Shown here piece by piece: positions 12,401 to 24,263 of a stretch of DNA of 64,000 bases. The stretch is from Phylloscopus collybita (Eukaryota > Chordata > Aves > Passeriformes > Phylloscopidae): the NCBI GenBank assembly GCA_027886175.1, contig JAJNNQ010000016.1:2583501-2647500 (forward strand). Reading direction: 5' to 3'. The position numbers were made by a program, and so were the translations under genes. The notes under the pieces were generated by a model that saw nothing but the letters and a program-made list of their open reading frames with translations, had not been told where the DNA came from and did not search any database. Position 1 is the stretch's first letter, and each line of letters starts with the position of its first letter.

Positions 12401-13498
12401 GCTGTGAGCTCAGGTCTGATGCCTGGGACATGGATCTCTGGGTGTCCAAAGGAGGAGGTTTTCAGCAGCTCATTTGTTTCTTTTTTGGTTTATCTTGTTC
12501 CTCAGATGTCAGCCTGGGGTTATTCCTGACTTGTTCCAGATATGACAACACAGTCCTGTCCTGCCTTTTAATGCAAAGGTGGCTCTTCAAACACGTTGTT
12601 CCAAAGACTGCTTTTAAAATTGGGTTTTTCTGCAGTGTTTTGCTTTCTTCATCTGCTTCTGGTATAAAACAGAACAGCTCTAATCAGAATTATTGGCTAA
12701 CTATGAAAGCAACAGTTTGAGATACTGTATCAAACTCTCTTTTAATCCCCAGGCAGTTGTTACAGTGAATACCTTGGAGTTTACAAAATGTCCTTTACAA
12801 AGATTGCCTGTTTATATGGTATTGGACTCCAGCAGGTCATCTCTCCCAGACTCAGGTTATCTACCTGCAGAAAACAGTGATGGTTCTGAATCCCTTACAA
12901 CCTTGTGTTAGCTGCAAGTGGCTTTCTGAGTATTTATTTTTTAAGAGATCTTTAGAAGATACCTCCTCTCTGTAGTGTGAAATGGCTTTATGATCAAGCT
13001 GTCAGGCTTTGTTTCTTCTGTGTTGATCTCAAAGTTCTTTACAGAGGAGTTGGCATCATTTTCCCTTTGGTCACTCTGACAGAATGAAGCACAAAAAAGA
13101 AAAACGATTCCTGTGACAGCAGCAAACTGGAGGTGGTGCCAGCCAAGGGCACTCATCTCCCAGTCCAACTAACACCAAATATGTTACTAAAACTATCAAA
13201 ATATTATTCATCAAGGAGATGGATGGGATATAAAAAGAGGAAAAATACTTTTTATAACAGCTGGCAGTATCATAGAGCTGCAGCAAATGACAAACCTTTT
13301 GAAAATTCTACCAAAGGGGGTAGCATTAGATTAACTTAGGAGAGATTCAAGAATTAGCATAACTTGTGTTCTGTCACCTGACATTTTAGCATGTACAGGT
13401 GAGCTAGGCAAATATGTTGTTTTAAATATTCAACATTCCTATCAGTAAATCTGCACAAAGGGTCCCCTGTCCATATCTTGTGCAGTACTACCATTAAA

Positions 13499-13500
<2 letters not shown>
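9451..13500. other. Non-coding stretch, no gene recognised
   Basis: No gene found. It contains an A/C-rich low-complexity patch (about 11549-11605). It also holds one copy of a 22-bp sequence (11053-11074) that recurs at 13678-13699. Open frames are about 120 codons or less. Confidence 0.5.
11053..11074 (+). repeat. 22-bp sequence shared with 13678-13699
   Basis: A 22-base stretch, starting TGTGATTCC and ending AGATCAAGA, is identical at 11053-11074 and 13678-13699. The decamer CTGGAATAAG also occurs close to both copies, though on opposite sides. The likely explanation is that both are remnants of one dispersed repeat. Confidence 0.6.

Positions 13501-13541
<41 letters not shown>
13501..13541. 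repeat. poly(T) tract, 41 bp
   Basis: An uninterrupted T run, one of five homopolymers of about 40 bp or more in the window. Confidence 0.95.
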
Positions 13542-13544
<3 letters not shown>

Positions 13545-13677
13545 ACTGCCTGGAATTTCATTATGACCAATCAGTGATGTCATACTAAACCTATGGGATC
13601 TTAAACACATCTCAAAATCTGTGGGCTAAAGCAGGCTCCTATCAAATCAAAGAGATGCAGTGTTTTTTTGTTGGTAC

Positions 13678-13699
13678 TGTGATTCCTTTAAGATCAAGA
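13678..13699 (+). repeat. 22-bp sequence shared with 11053-11074
   Basis: Second exact copy of the 22-bp stretch at 11053-11074. It runs directly into a tandem pair and a hairpin, so it may mark one edge of a small composite element covering about 13678-13773. Confidence 0.6.
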
Positions 13700-13739
13700 A
13701 GTTTTATTCACTGGAATAAGAAGTTGTATTTACTGGAAT
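13696..13739 (+). repeat. Two tandem 22-bp units
   Basis: Units at 13696-13717 and 13718-13739 both start AAGAAGTT and end ACTGGAAT, with a couple of substitutions between them. The second unit overlaps the left arm of the adjacent perfect hairpin. Confidence 0.8.
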
Positions 13740-13773
13740 GAGCCATTTTTTATTCAAGTGGCTCATTCCAGTA
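13731..13773. repeat. Perfect 15-bp inverted repeat (hairpin)
   Basis: Left arm TACTGGAATGAGCCA (13731-13745) and right arm TGGCTCATTCCAGTA (13759-13773) are exact reverse complements around a 13-nt T-rich loop. Absence of mismatches implies recent origin, gene conversion between the arms or a maintained structure. The stem is too short for a typical microRNA precursor. Confidence 0.9.
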
Positions 13774-16700
13774 TTTCCCCAAATGTATTTCAACTAAAAT
13801 GTCTCAGAAGAAACTTTTATTCAGTTTTAGGGTTAGGAGTTAGGTTTTGTGTTAGTGTTAGGGTTTTGTTAATTAATGTTGTTTCTGTTTTCTTCTCTCC
13901 CATGTTTCTGACATGCATTTTTTTTTTTTTTTGGTTGCTTGCTGCCTTATCTTGGGTTTTATCTCTAAATGTGTGGCTTTGACAGCTTTGTGGTTGTGTT
14001 GTGCCTTCACATTGCCACACAACCTTCAGTCCCATCCAACTCTCAGCCACAAAGCCATGCTGGGTGTGTGCTGTCAACACAGCATTTGCCAAAATTAGGT
14101 ATTTGATGCTCAGTGCATTTCCCCCTTGTAGAACTCTAACTGTCCTCCTGATGACTGTCAGAAACCCTTCATTTCAAACACCTGTTTTTTGTTTTTTTTT
14201 AAAGGGTCAAATCAGCCTTGTAGCCAAGTCTCAGTCCAAGAAAAATGTTGGTTGGCTTGTATTTTATCCTTTGCATCCACACACATTGGAACTGAAGAGA
14301 ACTAAGTGAAGAAAACAAATGAAGTAGGAATGGTGTGGTTGATAATACCAATAGTTTTAAAGGAGCACTCAGTAGGTCTGGTAGTGTGTACCAAAGTTGG
14401 GAGTTAATGACCTCAGGGACTGGAGGGTGAGTGAGTGCTCAGCATGCTGTCACTGGGTACCCAGGTGATGCTTTAAATTCTGCTTTTCCTCTCTGAGCCT
14501 GGTGACAAACTTGTCAAAAGAGGTTTGCAGTTTTAAGGAAAAAAACCCCCCAAAAATAAAACAAAACCCAAACCTCTGTCCCACAAACCCCCTGTCTCTT
14601 CAGAGTTTTCTCTGAGCTATAAATTCGCTGCTGATATTGGCTGAGGAAATTGGCTTTGTCTGCCCAATGTAGTTGTCCCACAAAAATGTACAGAATCTCT
14701 GTCTTTTCAGTCTCCTATAAAGAAAAACATAGAGCAAAAATGTTTGGGGGGAAAAAAATAAGTAAAACAGGACATGACCTTCTTTGGAGTAAATATATGG
14801 AGGAATTAAAGGATCCTCAAAAAGCTTTTTTTTTTTTTTTTCCTAAAATGCCAGTGTTTATGTTGATGACTGATTCCAGAATTGATTAGAGGCAGAAGGA
14901 TAGACAGCTGGGTGGTGGAAGTATTAAACAAAAATGTGTAAACCAAGGTTGTAAAGGAGGGTTCTGGCTGCAGGTGCAGCATTCAGATGTGTGCTGTGCT
15001 TTTGGGTGCTGACAAGGAAACAGCACAAGCTGCCTTACTTTTTTTTTCCTTGTTAGGTAGTGGAAGAGCACACGTTGGGTTGCCACCAAATTGTTGTTCA
15101 CACAAATTGTCAGAAATTCAGCTTCGTGTTTGAGTCAGGAAAGAGGCTGAAGCTGTACTTTGAGCAAGGCTTGTGCCTAACTGTGCTTTTTTTTTCTCAG
15201 CAGTAGTGAAAGGTGCTGTGAAAAAAACCAATTTCTGCTGTAGTGCAAGTTACAGACAAAAAATGCTCTAGTCTTTTTAAGTGCTGTTAGAGGAGAAACT
15301 CAGGGACTTTTTGTTATAGGTAAAATGAAAGTGTAACAGAAGCTATCTTGCTAAAACACCCAGAATTACTTTTTTTTTTTGTTTGTTTTATCCATGTCCC
15401 TTCAAGCAGTCATATATAAAACTTATGAAAAATGACACCTTAAGGAAGATTTTTCAAGAGCACATGAGAACTCCATAAGCTGTGACCTCTGTGACTCCTT
15501 CTTGTCAAATTTCAGTGCTCAGCCTGGTCAGCTGGAAGAGCTGGGAAGTTGAATGTGAGGGTGAGGATGACCCTGCAGAGCTTTCAGATGTGCTTTTGTC
15601 AATGTGTGGTTCTGGGCTGTGGGTTGCTTGATTGTAAGGACACCAAAGAGGTGCTGCTGTCTGTGATGGGTGGTGGTTTTCATGTTGCCTCTACAGGTGA
15701 TGGTAAATGGAAGATCATGTTTCTGGTTGCACTGAAAGAGATTTTTTTTTTTTTTTGGTCATTTGCCTCCTTTAAAATGTTTGCAGGCCAGGTCCACTTG
15801 GGTTGTAATGTCTTTTGATCCTGGGGGGGTGGATAAAACCAGTCCAAGTAAACCCTGGGAGGTTCTGCAACCAGACTTGCTAGGAAGCAGGGAAATTCAG
15901 CACATCTAATGCTTTCCTCTGAATCACTGCCATACCTGATATGGTTTCAGTTCTTCTTTTGGCTGCTTTTCATGCCCCCTGCTTTAATAGCCCTGAGCCA
16001 GGGCTCCAAAGATGCTCACAAACCCAGGTTGGATTTCTGTAGGTTTTTAAATGTTTGTGCCCTAATGGGGAGAGTTGTCCTCAGCACTTTGGTCGAAGAG
16101 AACTTCACAGGCTTTGCCATTTCCAGGGTGTTGCAATGAAATAAGGCATTTTGTTGTTTTGTTTAGGTTATGGAAAAGAGGATCAAGCTTTTCCCAGTGG
16201 ATTGGAAATAGGCAGCCCTCAGTGCTCTTGTTTTTGCTTGCTAATGCAGGCTTTACCCTCTGAGTGTTCCCATCCTTAATCCCATGGAACAGGGCTGTGA
16301 GGATTGCCCTCTGTGAGAAACATTTCCTAAAAGGACAGAGAACAGAGTTTCAGGTTGGAAGAGAATGATGGGAAAACATGATTTAGTTTGCTTATAAAAT
16401 GTTATAGAAGTAGCTATCTCTAGCTGTAAAGCTATGAAAGACAGACAGCGCTGACTCCTTGAAGAGGAAGTTCATATTTCCACAATTGTTTGGGTTTGGT
16501 ACTCAAACCTCAGTTTCTCCCACCTGGTAATTTGTTAATCCAGTGTGTAAGTAAATAGAGTGATGAGATGATCTATAGGAGATTGAAAAAATGATGAGGT
16601 GAATAATCAGGTAAATTCATTTTTGTTGCACTTAGCGCTCCTTTTAAGAACCAAGTGCAAGATAATTCTCTCAGCTTTCCTTTGTGTGTGTCAACCAGAG

Positions 16701-16897
16701 ATCTCTTCAGTATGAACCAAATAGATTAATTTTATAGAAGCTTTTTAGTTATTGGTGCCCCTTGACTTTGATATTTTGCAGGCTATGTGGTATGAAACAG
16801 TATAAAAGTATATCAGCAAGTGGATTAAAAAATTCCTCTGGCTCAAATCGTGTCCAGTTTGTCAGCATTTGCTCATTCATGGTATTTCACTTGGTAG
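13774..16897. other. Non-coding stretch with telomere-like hexamers near the start
   Basis: No gene recognised. The first 100 bp hold degenerate TTAGGG-like units (listed separately). Several T runs of 12-16 bp and an A/C-rich patch near 14538-14575 follow. Open frames are about 100 codons or less. Confidence 0.5.
13827..13863 (+). repeat. Short degenerate telomere-like (TTAGGG) patch
   Basis: TTAGGG occurs at 13827-13832 and 13858-13863. Between them are the variants TTAGGA, TTAGG and TTAGTG. The tract is under 40 bp, so it may be a decayed interstitial telomeric insertion or a chance G/T-rich patch. Confidence 0.4.
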
Positions 16898-16941
16898 ATC
16901 ATAGAATCATAGAGTGGCGTGAGTTGGAAAAGGTCTGAAAT
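16898..16941 (-). mobile_element. CR1 LINE 3'-end fragment
   Basis: On the minus strand this reads into CTATGATTCTATGAT, matching the ATTCTRTG-type octamer tail that ends avian CR1 elements. About 30 bp of the preceding conserved CR1 3' sequence (GTTGGAAAAGGTCTG on plus) is present. It is a severely 5'-truncated copy, typical for CR1, and one of the two elements that identify the window as avian. Confidence 0.8.
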
Positions 16942-17089
16942 GTATTGGTGAGTTCTGTTCCAGTGAGGAATTCTTGAAGCTATTTGGCAAAATGGATTCG
17001 TTTTTTAAAACTTGTTTTTAGTGCTGTGTTTAGGACTACAGAATAAAAACAGCCCACGAAAGAAAAACATGTCCTTGCTCAGGAATATC

Positions 17090-17116
17090 TGTGTGTGTGT
17101 GTGTGTGTGTGTGTGT
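17090..17116. repeat. (TG)n dinucleotide microsatellite
   Basis: Thirteen to fourteen uninterrupted TG units. Confidence 0.95.
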
Positions 17117-20072
17117 AAGTTTTGGCTCTGCCTCAAAAAACGTGTGCCTAACTTAAAGAAGGTGAGTAATCTTGTTTGGATGGTGAGGAGAACACTTAAG
17201 TACCCTGTGAATGAGAGCACTCAGGAAGGACTGGGTGTTAAGGGATCACAGGAAACAAGGCTAAGTGAAAGCCCTAGAAAGAAAACAAGATGTTCTTCTG
17301 ATTAAGGGTGATGTCCACCTCCAGAGCTTTGCCTGCAAAACATCTCAACAGCCAGGAAGTTACACAACTTAAAGGTGTTTAGCTCTCCTCTCTTATACCT
17401 TTGAATTCTTATTTTCTTCTTTGTATGTAAATGAGGGGGCATTTGTTTTTTTTTCCTCACAGCTACAGTAAGTTAAGCAGAGTTTCTGCCTGCAAGAGCT
17501 GGATCACTTCATGCAGCTGTGTGGCTCCTGAATGGCATGCCAGTCCTTGGGTTTTATTAGTGATGGGAGTAGTTTGGGATTCTATTGATGGAAGGATAGG
17601 TCTGGATTTTCTCTGGATGAGAACAGGCAACTGCAGTTGACTTCAATGGGAATTTTGTTAAGGCTGAGATAGTCCTGTAACCTGGATTTATGCACTGCCC
17701 AAAGAGAAGCTGCATTCCTTTCACCAGGTCTGCTGGGTTCGACAGAGCTGGGGAAAACCTGGGTGCTTCAGTATTTACTGTGAGGCAGACTTGGGAAGGT
17801 TCAGAACAGAGTTTCCTGGAGGAACAGCCACCTTGGCTGTGATGTTCTGTCTTGGCAGCTCCTGGGGCAGCAAAGCTTTGTTGTTTTTGTAGAACAACAG
17901 GCTGAGAGTTGTGTTCAGACATGGTGGAGCACAGTGGGGAGGAGACTCTGCCTCCCTCTTCACTTCATCTCACACTACCTTCAAAAACCCCCCTTTGGCA
18001 GGCAGGATGAAGTTGAAACAAACACCTGAAAATTCTCTAGGATAAGTTAAATCCTGCCCCCAACACTGCTGCTTATGGGTTTAGAGGGAATGGTATAAAA
18101 TTGCATTGTCACTTGCAAAAGCATGATGCATTTTTTCAGGGCTTAGGCAAATCTCTTGCACAAGACAGGGAGACTGGTGAATACTCCTAAGCCCACCTGC
18201 TGATTGTGTTGATTAGGTGGGAAGGTAAACTCCATTTCTCTAATTAAAAGCTGATTGTGAAGCCAGCTTGTTTTTGGTATCTTTCTTCACCAGGCTTAAC
18301 AGATAAAGAACATTTCTCTGCACCTTGTAATTCCAGCCTTTTGTTTTCTGAACATGTCAACGTTTGACAGTTTTATCTCTTTTACTGCCTCTGGACATAG
18401 AAGTGGATGGGAGTCACCAGAGCCCCTGAGCAGCTTTCCCAGGTTGCTCCAAACTGCAGATCTGAGTCTGTTCTCCCAGGAATTCCCTCCAGTTCTCCCC
18501 CTGAGGTGTGGCTCAGAGGCAGTTGTTTCTCACCACATGCTGTCTGAGTTGTCCTTTATCCCAGCTATTGTGTGAAGCTGGCTGTTCTGCAATCAAAAGT
18601 GCAGGCACAGGCAGACAAACAGCCTGTCCCTGAGAGCCATGTAAATGCAACCCAGCAGCTGTGCACAAATAGCCAGAAGTTTTTGCATCTTTGACTGGAG
18701 GCAGCCAGCAATCAAGAAACTCTGCTGGTCTACAGCCAAAAGAAATAGGGAATTCCCTCAGTTGTGTTTTTTTATTATTTTTTTTTTTTATTTTCTGAAG
18801 TGATTAATGGGGGCATAATCAGGTTTGGCTCTGTATTAATCCATGCAGTTTGGATATTAAAATTCTCAGTTCTGTGGCTGGTGCTTCCCGGGAGGTTCTC
18901 AGGATTGGATTGCACTGTGGTTGGGTTACACTGGTGGCAGCAGGGTCAGGTGAATGGAGCAGCTTTCCTCGCACTCTTGTCCCTGAATGGGAGCTCTGAT
19001 GCATTCAGGGAAAAGTCTGCCTTTTCTTGCTTGGGAGTTTCTTCCTCACAGAGGAGAGAGAAAAGGAGCAGCAAATCGGTTTATTCAGTGGTGCCGTTGT
19101 ATCTGGCAACTGCAGCAAGGATCAAGATCTGTTTTGCTTTCTAGATCATCCTGACTGAAAAATTTTTCTGCCTTTGGTGCCCCCTTCAAGCCCCCACCTA
19201 AACACTTCTGTCTTTCCAGTGCCTGTGATATCCATTGGGTTACTCAAAGGATCTCTTGGGAGCTGAAGAGGCAGCATCTTCCAGGCTCAGGGGCATCATA
19301 TCTGGTGAGATACATGCTGTTTATGCCTTTTTTTTTTTTTTTCAATTATTTTTTTTCCTGGAGATGTATTTTGTTCAGTTGAGACAATTTCTGTCACTGA
19401 GCTGCGCTTCAGTGTTAAAGCTTAGTTTCCTTTGAAACTCAAAGTCTGGTGTGGAAAGAGCTTGTTTTGGGTTGGTGATCAGCCTGATTTAGAAGACCCT
19501 TTGTGGCAGTCCTTGATAAAACTGACTGCCAGAAATGACATGAACATTTGGGAGTTTTCCACTCTGATTTTGCCCTTTTTAAAAAACTTCTTTTGCATGC
19601 TAAAGGATTATGAGCATGTGCATGGTAATTTAGCTCTCTGCAACACTGAGAAATGTTTCCATGCTGTGGCTCCATATTAATCTCCTGCTTCCTGGAAATG
19701 ACCAGAAGGGGAAGGAGAGTTGTTTTTCCCTTGGGAAAAAAAAGGTCAAACTCTTGTGTCTTTGTCATCAACCCCACACATCTCTGCACACACAGGGTAC
19801 AGGCTGAGGTAATGAGGTCAGCTCAGCAGCCACACCAGGCTCTCTCATGGTGAAAGGTTATGAATGTGGAGACCATTATGTGTCATTAAGATAATAATGT
19901 TGCTGGCTGTGTTGGGGAAGTCAATGGCTCTCCATTCCCCAGGTGCTCTGGTTTTAGTTTGATAGGGACACATTAAAAAAAAAAAAAAGAAAATTCTGCT
20001 TGCCAGGTGGGAGGAAATTTGCCTTTCAAGAGATTGTTGCTTCAGCACTTGATAGGAGTCTTGCTAAGCAAT

Positions 20073-20077
<5 letters not shown>
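17117..20077. other. Non-coding stretch, no gene recognised
   Basis: No exon or element recognised. Short T-rich runs lie near 18772-18790 and 19329-19342, and an A run lies near 19976-19988. The frames present, up to about 126 codons, overlap on both strands and show no known motif. Confidence 0.5.

Positions 20078-20107
<30 letters not shown>
20078..20107. repeat. (TAA)10 microsatellite
   Basis: Ten perfect TAA units. Confidence 0.95.
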
Positions 20108-20109
<2 letters not shown>

Positions 20110-20399
20110 GTTCCCAGGCTTCACTTGTTTTATAATTGCTGTTTAGCCCAAATTGCTCTGAGTGAGGTAACTCCATCGTGCTGGTACACAGGTGTGGGTT
20201 ATGATGTCATGTGTAGCAAATTCACCCACTCAAAAGGATGGGACGTTTATATAAAATCACATAAAATAACACAATGCAGAGTTTCAGTAGTGAAAACTGA
20301 GGAAAACGAAAAAGGATTCAAAATTTTAGCGAAGCAGCCAACCTTGGTGAGGAAAGGACTTGCCTTGGAGGGTTTCTCTGCTTGCTGAACACCACTCTG

Positions 20400-20560
20400 G
20401 AGTGTCTGCAGCCATCAGGGGCTGTGTTCTGCATCATCTGCTCTGATCTTGACTTCACCTGTGAGGGGAAGGTTTGTAAGCATCCCAACAAGGTATTTAT
20501 TACACTTGTGGTAGAGCTGAGGGCTCTTGTGTCTGCACTCACTTTTAGAGAGTTCTGAGC
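20400..20560 (-). mobile_element. Possible LTR-like segment with AATAAATAC motif
   Basis: On the minus strand, CCACAAGTGTAATAAATACC at about 20513-20494 contains a polyadenylation hexamer. It resembles CCACACCTGCAATAAATACT near 24718-24699. The shared arrangement (ACCACA, TG, AATAAATAC) could be an R/U5 remnant of one retroviral family. No TG...CA boundaries or target duplication were found, so limits are approximate and the call is weak. Confidence 0.2.
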
Positions 20561-22564
20561 TCAGTTTCCTCAGGACATTTTTCTTGTTTCTGGTGTTCAC
20601 AGGCAGGTTCAAGTGGCCAAGCAGAGCAAAGTCAGAGTTCATGTGGTCAGCTGTGCTCTTCTGGTCCCTGGCTATCACAGATTGTGTCAGCAGATGGGGG
20701 AAAGAAGAGGCAGGGTGAGCTGGGCTGAAGCCAGGAGGATGGAGACCTAGAAGTGAATTTGTTGGGCAATATTGGCTCCCACACACGTTTTTTTAAGATT
20801 ATTATTATTTGCACATGGATCTATAAAGGCTCCAGTTTCAGTCCTTGGGAATAATTAAACCTTAAGCAGTGATCCACTGTGCAATATTCAATTAGTGAGC
20901 TGCCCTGACAAAGGCATGTCAAAGTAAATTGGGGTGTTTTTTTTGGTTCTTTTTTTTTTTTTTTTTTTTGAGGCTGTTAACTCTGCTGACAGAGAGTTGG
21001 TTAATTCTTGAAGGATAATGTTTTGGGCAAATTCCCAGCCTCCAAATGCCTGCAGGCAGACTTGTCCATATTTGTGGTATATTTGAGGTCTAGTGTTCCT
21101 CCTTTGGGCCATATATTTTGAGAGGGAATTTTAATGGAAGGAAACATTGCTGCAGAGCAACAGCCCTCTCTGAAACACTTTCCAAAAAAATGTTGGGGCC
21201 AAAGGTCTTGTTTTTTCAGGGCAGAAGATGTGAATCCTCTAATATTTACTCAGTTATAAATAGCAATGGGCAAGGCTGTAAGAATGGATTCCTGGGAGAT
21301 TGGGTCAGGGATAGTCATTCCCCAAACTAAGCAAAGGCAGTGGCTGTCTTTTAATTGTTGCATCTTCTTTGGCACAGAGAGCACTGCTATTAAACAGATA
21401 GCAAATAATTGTAATAAATTTGAGGTTTCCACTCCTCTGTTATTTCTCTCCAGACCCAACAGGAACCAAAATGTATTGGTTATTTCCAGTAAGAGGTGGC
21501 ACTTTAGTGCTGGGGGGAATGTTCATGCTGAATGTTTTGGTTCTCCAGCTGTGGCATCAGTGAGGTGGCAGGAGAAAGTGCAACCCCACGGGGAAAGAAC
21601 TTACCCTGGGGTGCAGGAGGTGCTGCTCTTAACCAGCTGGGCTTGGGCAAGGAGCTGCATTTCATTTATCCAGGCCTCTCTTGCCCCATCTGTAAATTAC
21701 AGATTAGAACTTTCCTTGGAGAAGAACTGTTTGAAAATGTTGTTGCTTTCCACTGAGAGCTAAATCTGCTGGTATCATTGCTAATGAATAGCTGAGTGTT
21801 ACCCAATTCCATTGACAGGTTCGTTTTGCCTCCCACAGTGAAATTCAGCCTCTCCCAGTGTGTAGCTCTGGGGGAGTTCAGCCTGCAGTCTGTGCATCCC
21901 CAAAGAGCTGACACGAAACCCAAGTGAGACACGAGCCTTGCTGTGTCCCCATGGGTGCTGTGACACTTCCAAACATAGAAGCAAAGCATCTGAGGTGTCT
22001 TTACAGACTCCTGGGTCTGCTGGACCACTGGAGAGTCCCTGGTGTATGCCAGGCACCTGCATCATCCATGTGCATCCCCAGGAAAGCAATGCCTAGCTGT
22101 AAAACCCTAAAAAAAAGCCAATAATTTCTTGGCAAAGGAATGCAGTTTCTCATTTGCTTTCTAGTTTTCTGTATCAAGAGTAAATGCACAGTAACTGAGC
22201 AGCCTGGAAAGTGTCTGGTTGTAAATACTAAATAATGAAGGTTTGGTAGTAGCTGAGACCTCAAACAGGCAAGGAAAAGTATTTCTCAGACACTGATGTG
22301 CTTCTGTGTAGATGTGGTTTTTTTGTTTTTTTTTTTTGCTTACCAGAGGAAAAAAAGTAAAACTGACTTCTAATAGCTATTAGGTATCATCCCAAAATCT
22401 TGCAGTTGAATATTTATTTCTGCTGAGGTAAGACAGGTATTTAACTCTGTAAAAAAGTCGTAGCTGGACTCTGTAGGACACTTGAAGCTTTTGAGAACCG
22501 AAGAGATTTCCCACTGTAACCTGTTTTATGCTGTCTGTACCCCAAAAATTAATTCCCAGTACTC
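20561..22564. other. Non-coding stretch, no gene recognised
   Basis: A T20 run lies at 20950-20969. The largest open frame (165 codons, plus, 21266-21763) has no recognisable domain and overlaps other frames on both strands. Nothing else was identified. Confidence 0.5.
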
Positions 22565-22644
22565 AAAAAAAAAAACCCCAAAAACAAACAACCCCCCCCC
22601 CCAGAAAAACAAAACAAAACAACCCTCAAAACTACATAAAAAAG

Positions 22645-22693
<49 letters not shown>
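22565..22693. repeat. A/C-rich low-complexity tract ending in poly(A) of 47 bp
   Basis: A-rich sequence with AAAAC/CCCC motifs, including C11 at 22592-22602, leads into uninterrupted A at 22647-22693. No target duplication or upstream transcript homology was found, so a processed-retrocopy tail is not supported. Confidence 0.9.
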
Positions 22694-22695
<2 letters not shown>

Positions 22696-24263
22696 CACAG
22701 GGATTAAATGACAGAATTGCTGTCTTTTTGGTGGCTCTTGGTACTATCATATATGCTAAAGCATTCCAACCAAGGGCATGTGGCTGCAGTGGAATTTGAT
22801 GTACAATCACTTTTAGGGAACAGCCTGTGCCTTGTTAGTATAATCCATAAAAGGCTCCCAAACTTCCTGAAAGCAGTCCCTTCTGTTTCCAAGTCTGCCT
22901 ATGATCTCATAGGAAATGATCTGGGAGAGGCCAGCTCTAACCCCTTTTGCATAATCAAGGTGGCATTGTTCTTTTATTGCCTCAAGTGAGGTTGTTTCAC
23001 TGACACAAACTCAATAACCCCCTTTCCTCCTGTCAACAAATCTCTGTTATCAGGCCTTGCAATGATTTTGGTGGCATTACAAAAGAGAAGAAGAGGCAAG
23101 ACTGAAGTCTGATTCGAGGAGGACTGACCCCAATAATGTTGTTCATTTACTTTGTCACCCTTTGTTTCACAAACCCTGAACCACCTGCTGCCCAGTGAAA
23201 TTTGGAAGACCGAAATGCAAACACATAACCCAGGTGGGCAAGGTTTATTTTGCAGTGGGCTCAGAGGCAGGTGAGCAGCCAGGTTTCATGGGTGGCAGTA
23301 GTAGCAGAACAGCAGGGGAGGTATCTGCCCTTTCTGTAGGTTTGATGCTGTAAAAGCTCTCATAAGCACATCAGCAGTAGGAAGAGAAAGTGTGTTTTCT
23401 CTTGTGATGGAGCCCTGAAAAAACCTTGCTGTTCACACAAACCCAGAGTGCCCCATGCAGGGAATGTTCTTTTTTTTATATCCTTGGGATACCCAGGATT
23501 TCCTCAATATATTTAGCCCAAGAAGGGAAACACTCCCAGGAGCTGCTGTCCCTGAAAGCCTTGTAGGGCAGCGAGCCTGAACCTCCCCTGGCAGGGCAGG
23601 GGGAGCAGAAGGCTGTGCACAGGGACAATTATGGTCTAGTTCATGTGAACAGGCTGGAGTTACAGTGAGCCTAAGCAGAGGGCTCTGTGGCACTCTGCTA
23701 GCTGCAGAGTTGTTAAATTTGGCACTCTGCTCTGGGCTCCAGTCAAACATTTTCTTAACCATATTAGGATACGTGGAGATTGGCCAGCCAGCAATGGGCC
23801 TTCCATGTGCTCATATTTTATAGAGTAGGCAGCCACTGCTTTACTTAAAAGCCAGCAGGCTTGATAGAAGAGGACAAATAGAACCCTTTAAAAATTGTCC
23901 TGGAAGTACAGTAGGGAAAAAAAAAAAAAAAAAAAAAGAGCATTTCCCAAGACAAAGGACAGGGGGTTATAATGAGGTTCGTGGTTCCCTTGTGCTTTTC
24001 ATCTGTAGTTATTGATCATCCTGTAAATCTGATCCCAGCAGTTGTGTGTTGTGCTGCTACTCAGGTGAAAAACCAGAGGGAAGTGAGCCTGGCTGGCTGT
24101 GGCAGGAGCATTCCCATTCCCTCTGCTGGCTTATCCAAGGCTGGGGAAGGCACAGCAGTGGCCTGGGGACTCTCAGGGTTTGCTGGAGTTTGGCTTATGG
24201 AGCCAAAATACCTGGGGGTGCTGCAAGAGCAATGGGCCTGACCTGTCTGGGTTGCTTCAGAGG
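22694..24263. other. Non-coding stretch, no gene recognised
   Basis: No gene seen. An A21 run lies at 23917-23937. A minus-strand AATAAA near 23250, after a CTGAGCCCACTGC context, could be an isolated retroviral-like poly(A) site. No boundaries were found, so it is not called as an element. Confidence 0.5.

Noticed and set aside
17730..17770. GGTTCGA motif as a tRNA T-arm
   Set aside because: No matching acceptor stem, anticodon arm or D-arm could be placed around it.
21266..21763. 165-codon plus-strand frame
   Set aside because: No domain, signal peptide or splice context was seen, and other frames overlap it. Judged chance.
22647..22693. poly(A) as the tail of a processed pseudogene
   Set aside because: The upstream sequence is A/C low complexity with no open frame or transcript-like sequence, and no target duplication was found.
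22526..22810. Frame with a long Phe or Lys run, and similar frames at poly(A/T) sites
   Set aside because: The residues are translated homopolymer, not protein.
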